In this document: one piece after another, positions 56,621-64,000 of the stretch
How positions within the stretch are numbered: position 1 is the first letter of the stretch
How the letters are laid out: each line of letters starts with the position of its first letter
From: Phaeobacter sp. J2-8
GTDB lineage: Bacteria > Pseudomonadota > Alphaproteobacteria > Rhodobacterales > Rhodobacteraceae
Reading direction: 5' to 3'
DNA: 64,000 nt
NCBI RefSeq assembly: GCF_022867865.1
Contig: NZ_JALIEC010000012.1
Location: 20,082 to 84,081 of the forward strand
The notes under the pieces: generated by a model
Database searches by the model: none
Seen by the model: only the letters and a program-made list of their open reading frames with translations
Told to the model about the DNA's origin: nothing
Program-made: the position numbers and the translations under genes

Positions 56621-59600
56621 TCACTCGGTCACGTCGGGGGTCAAGGTGAGGTCGAACAGGCCAAGCCCGGACAGGCCCTGTTCGTGGCCAAGCCCGAGGT
56701 CGGCGGGCGTCGCCAGCGCAGTGGGGCGAATTTCAAGCACGGCAGGGCCGGTTTGCAGGTCGGCCTCGGTCAGCGGCAGGTTCAGTGCGACGGGTTGGTT
56801 GTCGTGCCACTGCGCTTCGTGCAGCAGTCGGCCGTTCCAATAGAACGATGCGCCGGAAGGTGCGTCGGGCCGGGCCACCGGGCGCAGTGTCAATCCAAGG
56901 ATCCGAGGCCCTGCCCCGGGGAGGATCGGCACGAAAAGAACAAAGCTCGCCAGCAGGCTGCCCACCCCCCATCCGGGGGCGACATGCAGATCCGGCGCCA
57001 CCACCGCGCGATGGCTTTCCAGAGCGAAATCCACCTCCTGTGCGTGCAGGCCTTCGCTCCAGCAGTCAGCGTTCCGAACCGTGACGAGGGGGTTGTTGCG
57101 TCGGGCATCCAGCAGTTGAGCCGAGACCAACCCGATGCCTTGCGGCGCGGGCGCCGTGCCATCCTCAGAGGGTGGTGCGGCAGGGCCTGTCCGGGTTGGA
57201 AAATGCAGGGCGAGTGTCAGGCAACCCTCGGGGTCGAGCGCATTTGCAGGCACCGCAAGGACGAGATCCCTGGGCAGGCTTGTGCCGCTGACGGGGGCCT
57301 CGAAGAGGCAGGTATCGCCACAGGTAATACGCAGGCGCGCGCGGGGCCGGTCCGTGGCCAGTTGCAGTCGCAAGTGCAACAGCAGCCGACCGGGCGTTGC
57401 CGGATCTTCCTTTGAAGGCCCCCCATCGTCAGAGAGCACCCTGTCCGCGCGCAGTCGAAATACGGCGCGGTCTGAAGCGGTATGGCGCAGCCCCGCTTCG
57501 GCCGGATGCCAGCCCGTGATGAAGCCGATCGCCCAAGGCGGAGCGTCAATGCCGACCAGGGCAATTTCACCAGCGCGCAGAGCCCGCAGCGTGGTCACAT
57601 GGCGCGGCGTGGTGGACAGCGTCCCGAGCGCCGCTGCCATGTCGGCCCAACTGGTCTGGGGGCTGTCGTTCACCACGGGCGACCGGGCCTCTTGCTGTGT
57701 CTGAGCATGGGCCAGAATACGCCTCTCCCAGAGGGGCAGGTCATCGGGATCGAGGGCTTCAACGGTTGCCTCTGCATCAGAGTCGGCCAGTTCGGGGATA
57801 TCGGCCACCAGACAGGGCAGCCCCCGGGCCCGGCTCTCGGTCACCGGCCAGTTCCAGTCTGCGCTCTCAGAGGGGCAAAGGATCATGCAGGCCCTCGCCC
57901 AGAGCCATTCGAGCTCGGCCCCCTCGGCCGCAACAATGTGCACATGTCCGGCTATACGCGGATCGCGGTTGATGCTGTCGGCCAGAGCTTCGGCACCCGG
58001 GGCAATGCCACCGGCAATCACCAGATGCAGGTCCGGGGCTGCGTTCCGGGCGGCAAGGCGGGCCCAGATCCGGGTCAGAAGCCGCAATTCCCACGCGCCG
58101 CAACAGGGCCGGGCAGCAATGCAAAGGGCGCAGTGCCAAGGCTGTTTTGCAGGGCCGTCTTCTCCGGTTGCAGACCCTGGTCGGATATCGTGTCGGCGGA
58201 GAGGGGAAGAAGGGCAGGAAAGGCCTGCACAGAAATGTCGTTACGGGATATTGGTACAGGGCCGGTTTCGAGCGCCCGCGCCAGCGCGCTGGCGGTTGCC
58301 GACGAGGGCGCGATCAGATGATCCGCCAGTTCCGCCATCCGGTGCAGTCGCGCGGTATAGCCCGCTGTCGCCTCGGCCAAAAAGAGATCCGGGCGCAGGC
58401 AGGGACCGGCATCCTCGACCAGAGCGATCAGTGGCCCGCCGCTTTGTGCCTTGAAATCTTCAAGGCCGCGCAGGTGGGCAATGTCGCTGCCGTGCAGCCC
58501 CCCGACCAGCAGCAGCGCGATGTCAGGATCGGCCACAACAGGCACGAGGTTTTCGTCCTCGGCGGCGCGCTGAACGAAGCGCTGTGCATCGCGCGGCGCG
58601 AGGAAAGAGGGCGGAAGGTCCAGAAACCCCTGACGCGCCGACGACCAGACCACTGGACGCGGGGCGTCAGGTCTGGACAACAGCGCGCGGCCCAGTGCTT
58701 CGGTATAGCGCAACACATGGCGCGGCATCACGTCAGGGCGGCTGAGCGCGGTCAGGTCGAGCATCAGCGCCTGTGGCTGCCGTGGCTGCCGGGTGGTGAT
58801 TTTGACGGAGCTTTCAACAGGGCGCGAAGTGTTTTGGGCGGTGTGCCGATAGGCCTCTGCGGTGGCCCGGGCATGGCTCGACCAGTCGAGATTTTCAATC
58901 ACATGACGCTGCAATTCCTGCGCGCGGGCAGGAGCCTCGGAATCCTCAAGCGTTTCGCGCAGGGCCGCACGCAGCGCGTCGGGGTCGCCGGGCGTGCAAT
59001 AACGCGCGAGATTGCCGAAATATTCCCGCTCCGAAGAACGGTCCGACAATACCATCGGCACGCCTGCCGCCGCCGCCTCAAGCGCTGCAAGCGACGCGCC
59101 CTCGGACCAGCTCGGCAAGGCGAAAACGCGCGCTCCTGCAAGCGCCGAAGTCAACATGCCATCAGCGGTGCCAAGCCTGCCGGGCAGGATCAATTGTCCT
59201 CCTCCTGCCTGACGGATCTGCGTGGCGTAGCCCTGGTCGCCCACGTGGCCAGCCAGCGCCAGCCGCAAGGGCAACCCGCGCATCGCCCGCGTCAGCGTAA
59301 GCTGGTTCTTGCGTGGTTCGATCCGGCCGACACACAGCACATAGTCGCGTCCGCCCGCATGGGTTTCGCGAAAAGGCGCCGGATCGCCGTCTTGCCAGGC
59401 GACCGCGTCCACCGGATTGCGGATCAGGCTGGCGCGATCCTCGGGCACATGCGCGCCGATGGCCGTCAACGCCTTGCGTTCCGCATCGCTCAGAAACACC
59501 ACGTGATCTGCTAGGGACAGCATTTCCCGCACCATCGCATGATAGCCGGGTACGATTTCGTGCAATCGTCCACGGCCTTGCAGATAGCGCTGTATTGTGG

Positions 59601-60003
59601 CGTCTTCTTGTGAACCTGAAATCTGAAAACCACCTGTGCCCCAGACGGGCCGTTCCGAGAAATCAAGATAGATCGGCGAGAAGACCACCCGCTTTCCCGC
59701 CGCCTTTAGCTGGCGCAGGGCCTGGAGTGCGCTGCTGGGGGGCCAGACATTGAACAGATGGACCGTGTCCTCGTCGATATCCGACACGCGGTGAAATTGC
59801 GTGGCACTGGCCGACACGCCTATTTCACGAAGAGCTTGAGCACAGCGCGGCACCCGCAGGCTGGGCCCGCCGCGTGTGCGATCCTCCGATCCGTGTAACA
59901 GCAGGCGAACAGCGGGCGTATGGCGCGCGGTGCCGTCCTTGGGGGATGTTGCTGCCGGAAGAACTGGCCCCGGGAGAGAGGGGCTTGAGGAAGAATTGGT
60001 CAT
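56621..60003 (-). CDS. Double-GT4 glycosyltransferase with C-terminal beta domains (frameshifted)
   Basis: Reconstructed length is 1127 residues from ATG 60003 (AAGG box). First GT4 domain at about 30-410: FNVWPPSSALQAL, VLCVGRIEPRKNQLTL, and the donor site SWSEGASLAALEAAAAGVPM. Second GT4-like domain at about 440-790: LMLDLTALSRPDVMPRHVLR, LHLVIAGGIAPGAE, CPSESADWNWPVTESRARGL. The C-terminal 300 residues are beta-rich with a GW..AE motif shared with the next gene. A G lost near 58085 breaks the frame between the halves; restoring it gives VAARGNWRLLTRIW. Such tandem GT4 proteins (WbdA-like plan) often polymerise mannose or rhamnose. Confidence 0.78.
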
Positions 60004-60494
60004 ACGCGCCTTGAGCTGGGATGCTTCCGAAGTTGTATGATGTTCTGACAGATATGGGGTGACCCGGCAAGCAGAGCATCGCCCCATGTCACGACAGGCA
60101 GTCTGATCGCAGATCCGTCACGTTTACGCTTATGGGCATTGCGGTTCGAAGGCGGTCACAGCCTTGCAAAGAAGACGAATGCGCGCTTGCGCCGACATCG
60201 ACCTGCTCCATGCATCACCGATAAAGCTCTGATCTGGGAAGGTCATTCGAGACATTCATTGCCACGACGACCTGCATTTGAACGACACGACGGACATTGG
60301 CAGAAAGTATCGGAACAACCCTGTTGAAAACGATCATGCAACAATCCCGGCTCCAGCACCCTGGATGGGGTGTAAGGAATTGATACTATTGCTCTCTATA
60401 CGGGCATGACGGGATGACAAAGCGCCCTGGGGGCCTTGCTGCGATCCGCGATTGTTGTTAATTTTCACCCTTTCCATACTCCTTCGGAGGCCCC
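60004..60494. other. Divergent intergenic region before the SGNH-carbamoyltransferase genes
   Basis: About 490 bases with lower GC in places. No gene is supported. The last bases carry a strong CGGAGG box for the GTG at 60495. No clear promoter is identified. Confidence 0.4.
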
Positions 60495-61367
60495 GTGAGC
60501 CAGCAGACCCAGAAAATTGTGGCAAAACCCAGATTGCTGTTCCGGCCACATCCGCTTCTGGGATGGTCTTTGACACCAAACCATGGCGTCAGGGTCGCTT
60601 ACCGGCCTGATGTCGTTCAGAATATTGGTGCCGATGGTTGGCGCCATGTCCCGGGTGCCGCGGCCGCCACAGGTCCGCGCCTGGCAATCTATGGCTGTTC
60701 ATTCACGTATGGCACCGGCCTGAAGGATGACGAGACCTATTTGGCCCGGTTGCAGAAAAGCCTCCCGGTTGGACAGGTGCATAATCGCGGGATTGGTGGG
60801 CACAGCACGGTGCAGAATTTTTTGCAGTTCCGCCGCGAGATCAAGGAAGGGCTTGTCGATGCCGCCATCTTTGCGGTTTTCAGCGGCCATCGGTCCCGCA
60901 ATATTCCTCACCCGGGCCGCATGCGGCAGTTGCTGAGCCCGGAGTGGTACGAGCTTGGTGTTGAGCATGTGCCGGTTTTGCGGCAGGGGCGGGATGGACG
61001 CCATTCGATTGTGTATGTTCCGATATGGCAACCTGTATTGCAGCAATGCGATTTTGACGTCTTTTTGCCGGATGTGCATATGGTCGACACTGCCACATTG
61101 ACGATCCTCAAAGAGATCGAAAGCCTTGCGGCGACCCATGCCATTCCATTGCGGTTTGCCTTGTTGGATGCGAACCAACCAAGCTTCAACGCGATGGTGA
61201 AACGTCGTTTCGACTGCGCAATTGATATCTCGGTGCCGTTGAACGCGGCGCATACGTTTCTCCCGGTTGATGCGCATCCCAACCAAACTGCAAACGCGCT
61301 TTTTGCAGACCGTCTTCTGGAACCGGCGCAACATCTTATTGAACAGGCTGGGGGCGGCACCCGATGA
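60495..61367 (+). CDS. SGNH/GDSL-type hydrolase-like protein
   Basis: 290 residues from a GTG at 60495 with CGGAGG four bases upstream. Block I is LAIYGCSFTYGTGLKDDETY with the likely nucleophile Ser near residue 72. Block II is NRGIGGHST, and a DAHPNQTAN segment near 265 fits the catalytic Asp-His block V. No signal peptide, so cytoplasmic action or non-classical location. Family members remove or move acyl groups on sugars. The next gene, a carbamoyltransferase, overlaps its stop (ATGA), so the two probably modify the same substrate. Confidence 0.78.
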   Translation: MSQQTQKIVAKPRLLFRPHPLLGWSLTPNHGVRVAYRPDVVQNIGADGWRHVPGAAAATGPRLAIYGCSFTYGTGLKDDETYLARLQKSLPVGQVHNRGIGGHSTVQNFLQFRREIKEGLVDAAIFAVFSGHRSRNIPHPGRMRQLLSPEWYELGVEHVPVLRQGRDGRHSIVYVPIWQPVLQQCDFDVFLPDVHMVDTATLTILKEIESLAATHAIPLRFALLDANQPSFNAMVKRRFDCAIDISVPLNAAHTFLPVDAHPNQTANALFADRLLEPAQHLIEQAGGGTR

Positions 61368-63220
61368 AGGATGACGAATACGTTCTGGGGATTTCGTCGC
61401 ATTTCCATGATTCAGCCGCCACGCTGGTTCAGGGGCAGCGTATTGTGGCCGCGGCGCAGGAAGAGCGGTTCACCCGGAAAAAGGCGGATTGGGGCTTTCC
61501 CGATCACGCGATACGCTATTGTCTTTCGCAGTTACCCGATCCCGATCAGCGTGTGAGCGTTGCGTTCTATGAAAATCCGCAACTAAAACTGGAACGGGTG
61601 TTCCGGAACGCGCGCAGCACCGCCCCGCGGGGGGCGGCCCTCTGGCCCCAGACATTGCGGATGATGTGTGATTATGGCCAGGATCTGTCTGCCCGGTTGC
61701 TGACCGTCTGCGACGACCCGGATCGTATATTCTTTGTCCCGCATCACAGATCACATGCTGCATCGGCCTTTTACCCTTCGCCATTCGATACGGCCGCCGT
61801 ATTGGTTGTTGATGGGGTTGGTGAATGGTCCACGACCAGCCTTTGGAACGGCGCAGACGACCGGCTGATGCCTTTGTCCGAAATCCGGTTTCCGCATTCG
61901 CTGGGGCTGTTTTACAGCGCATTCACGCAATACTGCGGGTTTCGGGTGAATTCCGGCGAATACAAGCTGATGGGATTGGCGCCCTTTGGCAAACCAAGAT
62001 TTGCCAAGCGGATCATGGACAACCTGATTGATCTGAAAGACGATGGGTCTTTCGAGCTCGACATGTCGTATTTCCGCTTTGACACGGATGTCACGACAAT
62101 CAGCCCATTGTTCGAAATGCTGTTCGACCGCCCGGTTCGGCAACCGGATTCACCCATGGACCGACATTACATGGATGTTGCGGCCTCGGCGCAGGCCGTG
62201 TTGCAGGATGCGCTTGCCCGGTTGGCCAGCACAACGCTGCGTATCAGCGGGCAGAAAAACCTGTGCCTGTCCGGTGGTGTTGCGCTGAATTGTGTCGCCA
62301 ACAGCCATTTGATCAAAACCGTGCCGGGGCTGGAGAACCTGTGGATCCAGCCTGCGTCAGGCGATGCCGGGGGCGCGCTTGGGGCGGCGCTGGATGTTGC
62401 GGCACATCTGAAGACGAAATCGGCGTCTCCGGACGGGTCGGTCAGGGCCAGGGCTCCGGCGGATCCAATGGCCGGAAGTTTTCTGGGGCCGGACTTCGAC
62501 GATGAAAGCATTTTGGCGGAGTTGCAGAAATCGAAACTCATTTGGGAACAACCGGATGACATGCCGGGGCAGGTCGCCTCTGCATTGGCGGAGGGGTTGA
62601 TTATCGGGCATTTTGACGGTCGGATGGAATTCGGTCCCCGGTCTCTTGGCAACCGTTCGATCCTGGCTGATCCGCGCCCTGACGACATGCTTGATCGTGT
62701 CAATCTGAAGATCAAGTTCCGTGAGGGCTGGCGGCCTTTTGCGCCGATGGTTCTGAAAGAACACGCCGCGACCCTGTTTGAAGGCCCGACTGACAGTCCC
62801 TACATGCTGCTCATATCCACGCTGAAGCACGCGTACCGTCACAAGGCGACTTTGGCAACGGCGCTTGGTCAGGGGCTTTATGAGCCTCTTGATCTGATGC
62901 GTGCCGTCAGCACGGATTTTTCCGCCGTGACCCATGTGGATTTCAGTGCCCGGTTGCAGACTGTTGATCCCGCGGCGCGGTTGTCACGGTCTGGCGATAT
63001 CCTGCAGAAGTTCTATGAGCTGACAGGCTGTCCCATGCTGTTGAATACCTCGTTCAATGTCCGTGGTGAGCCGATCATCTGTTCGCCCCGCGATGCGATC
63101 GATTGTTTCATGAACACCAACATGGATTGTCTGGCAATCGGCCCGTTTCTGGTGCGCCGGTCGGCCCAGCCCGAATGGGTGAACTCATTCATTGGAAAGA
63201 AAAAATATGCTGCAGACTAA
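61364..63220 (+). CDS. NodU/CmcH-family carbamoyltransferase
   Basis: 618 residues, normal for the family. The N-terminal YrdC-independent TobZ-like half has LGISSHFHDSAATLVQG, the metal-site HHRSHAASAFYPSPF, AAVLVVDGVGEWS and GLFYSAFTQYCGF. GGVALNCVANSHL and PASGDAGGALGAAL are the nucleotide-binding segments. The C-terminal half has EFGPRSLGNRSILADPR and the terminal NTSFNVRGEPIICSPRDAI. Transfers carbamoyl from carbamoyl phosphate via an adenylate to a hydroxyl of a sugar or other metabolite. In this setting the surface polysaccharide is a reasonable substrate. Coupled to the SGNH gene by ATGA and overlapping the next small gene. Confidence 0.92.
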   Translation: MKDDEYVLGISSHFHDSAATLVQGQRIVAAAQEERFTRKKADWGFPDHAIRYCLSQLPDPDQRVSVAFYENPQLKLERVFRNARSTAPRGAALWPQTLRMMCDYGQDLSARLLTVCDDPDRIFFVPHHRSHAASAFYPSPFDTAAVLVVDGVGEWSTTSLWNGADDRLMPLSEIRFPHSLGLFYSAFTQYCGFRVNSGEYKLMGLAPFGKPRFAKRIMDNLIDLKDDGSFELDMSYFRFDTDVTTISPLFEMLFDRPVRQPDSPMDRHYMDVAASAQAVLQDALARLASTTLRISGQKNLCLSGGVALNCVANSHLIKTVPGLENLWIQPASGDAGGALGAALDVAAHLKTKSASPDGSVRARAPADPMAGSFLGPDFDDESILAELQKSKLIWEQPDDMPGQVASALAEGLIIGHFDGRMEFGPRSLGNRSILADPRPDDMLDRVNLKIKFREGWRPFAPMVLKEHAATLFEGPTDSPYMLLISTLKHAYRHKATLATALGQGLYEPLDLMRAVSTDFSAVTHVDFSARLQTVDPAARLSRSGDILQKFYELTGCPMLLNTSFNVRGEPIICSPRDAIDCFMNTNMDCLAIGPFLVRRSAQPEWVNSFIGKKKYAAD

Positions 63221-63539
63221 CGCCCCCGATCTCATGGATCTGTTTGCCCGGCTGTTCGACACCCCGCATCATGCCGGGTCGGACCAGGCCAACGGTGACA
63301 GCACGTTGGTTCCCCCGATGGCAGAACTGGCCGCGCCTCCGGTGCCGCTGAGCGCGCTTCTGGGCGAAGACAACACGATACTGGCCAGATTTCTGGATGT
63401 ATATGCCGACCAGAATGCACCGGCTTTGGCAAAGGAATTTGCCGAGGTGTCATTGCTGGTTCGGGAAAACAAACCGAATTACTTTCTTGGGGGCAAGCCG
63501 GCGGGGCGATTGCAGGAATTTGTCTATCCGGTGGTCTGA
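63207..63539 (+). CDS. Small hypothetical protein overlapping the carbamoyltransferase
   Basis: 110 residues from ATG 63207, which lies 14 bases inside the end of the carbamoyltransferase gene with GGAAAGAAAAA upstream. Sequence starts MLQTNAPDLMDLFARLFDTP and ends GGKPAGRLQEFVYPVV. No signal peptide, membrane segment or known domain. The overlap implies coupled translation, so it may be an accessory of the SGNH-carbamoyltransferase pair. Confidence 0.68.
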   Translation: MLQTNAPDLMDLFARLFDTPHHAGSDQANGDSTLVPPMAELAAPPVPLSALLGEDNTILARFLDVYADQNAPALAKEFAEVSLLVRENKPNYFLGGKPAGRLQEFVYPVV

Positions 63540-63580
63540 GAACCGGGCCGATCTGTCCACATGCCATGAAGTGCCGGTGA

Positions 63581-64000
63581 TCAGCTGGTCACGACCGCCT
63601 GCAAATCAAAGATTGGCAGCAGCACCGCCAGTACGATCACCAGCACAAACGCCCCCACCAGCATCATCAGCATCGGCTCCAGCAGGGCGGCGATGCGTTT
63701 GCGTTCGGTACTAAGTCCGTTTTCCAGCAGAACCGCACTGCGCTCTGTCATCCGGGCCAGTCTGACCGAGACCTCGCCCGCGCTGATCAATTGTCGTGCG
63801 ATGGGTGGTATGACAGAGAGTTTTTCGAGGGCTTTGGACAAGGTTTCGCCTTGGCGAATGGCGGTTGAGACAGCCTGGGCCTCGGTCTTGAACTGCGCCA
63901 CGGTCAGAACCTCGGCGGCGTTTTCAACCGCGGACAGGACAGAGTGGCGGCTGTTGAGCACAAGGGCAAGTGTGCGCAGATATTGCACCGCGCTGGAAAG
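63581..64000 (-). CDS. GspF-family type II secretion inner-membrane protein, C-terminal part (5' end outside window)
   Basis: The last about 139 residues of a GspF/PilC-type protein; the frame stays open to the window edge. The internal repeat start LRTLALVLNSRHSVLSAVENAAEVL and the conserved IPPIARQLISAGEVSVRLARMTER are followed by a strong C-terminal membrane segment near EPMLMMLVGAFVLVIVLAVL. The family forms the inner-membrane platform for type II secretion or type IV pilus assembly. It is convergent with the small gene to its left. Other T2S genes presumably lie beyond the window on the right. Confidence 0.85.
   Translation of the reverse strand, partial: LSSAVQYLRTLALVLNSRHSVLSAVENAAEVLTVAQFKTEAQAVSTAIRQGETLSKALEKLSVIPPIARQLISAGEVSVRLARMTERSAVLLENGLSTERKRIAALLEPMLMMLVGAFVLVIVLAVLLPIFDLQAVVTS

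Noticed and set aside
1..64000. tRNA, rRNA, riboswitch or CRISPR features
   Set aside because: None could be recognised by eye in either strand; structure-based searches were not possible.

Overview
The window looks like a replicon of a marine alphaproteobacterium of the Rhodobacteraceae (roseobacter group). The evidence is the high G+C, an RPA-type RepA initiator next to a parA-parB pair (12.9-16.9 kb), a DUF2793 protein and DUF4214 surface proteins of the kind usual in Rhodobacterales, and a dTDP-rhamnose operon. A RepA-type replicon carrying a rhamnose operon and many glycosyltransferases matches what I recall as the RepA-I 'biofilm plasmids' of roseobacters. Plasmid status is inferred, because neither end of the window closes a circle.

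Layout. 0-3 kb: two tail-collar proteins (the first truncated by the window edge), a frameshifted KpsT-type ATPase and a GT2 glycosyltransferase. 3.2-10.6 kb: two DUF4214 surface proteins, a pentapeptide-repeat protein and a DUF2793 three-gene cluster ending in a strong hairpin. 10.8-12.6 kb: a sulfotransferase and a chimeric transposase remnant. 12.9-18.5 kb: repA, an origin region (DnaA box, three 22-bp iteron-like repeats, AT-rich stretch), parA, parB, and a phosphomannomutase gene flanked by two identical-core palindromes that are likely parS sites. 18.6-24.6 kb: a two-domain glycosyltransferase, a sulfotransferase, and the KpsM and KpsE parts of a capsule exporter. 24.7-30.7 kb: ugd and the rfbC-rfbB-rfbD-sulfotransferase-rfbA operon. 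30.9-50.6 kb: further decoration and assembly genes (an acyltransferase-sulfotransferase fusion, two RgpF/DUF616 giants, a sulfotransferase with a long coiled coil, an epimerase, manC, two more sulfotransferase-like proteins, a GT4 enzyme, gmd), with one internally deleted IS630 element. 51.0-55.6 kb: a 1519-residue secreted-type adhesin. 55.7-63.5 kb: a beta-sandwich protein, a double-GT4 enzyme, an SGNH hydrolase, a NodU-type carbamoyltransferase and a small protein. The right edge cuts a GspF-family gene.

Taken together the genes describe synthesis, ABC export and heavy decoration of a rhamnose-, mannose/6-deoxyhexose- and uronate-containing surface polysaccharide. Sulfation is the dominant predicted decoration (seven sulfotransferase-like proteins), with carbamoylation and perhaps acylation. 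Large DUF4214 proteins on the same replicon could be the matching adhesins.

Ten genes are interrupted by fifteen single-base indels, mostly losses in short homopolymer runs. In every case one restored base rejoins a well-conserved protein. I therefore give these genes their full reconstructed span and mark the break point. Sequencing error is the simplest explanation, but it cannot be proved from one sequence. No tRNA, rRNA or CRISPR array was seen.
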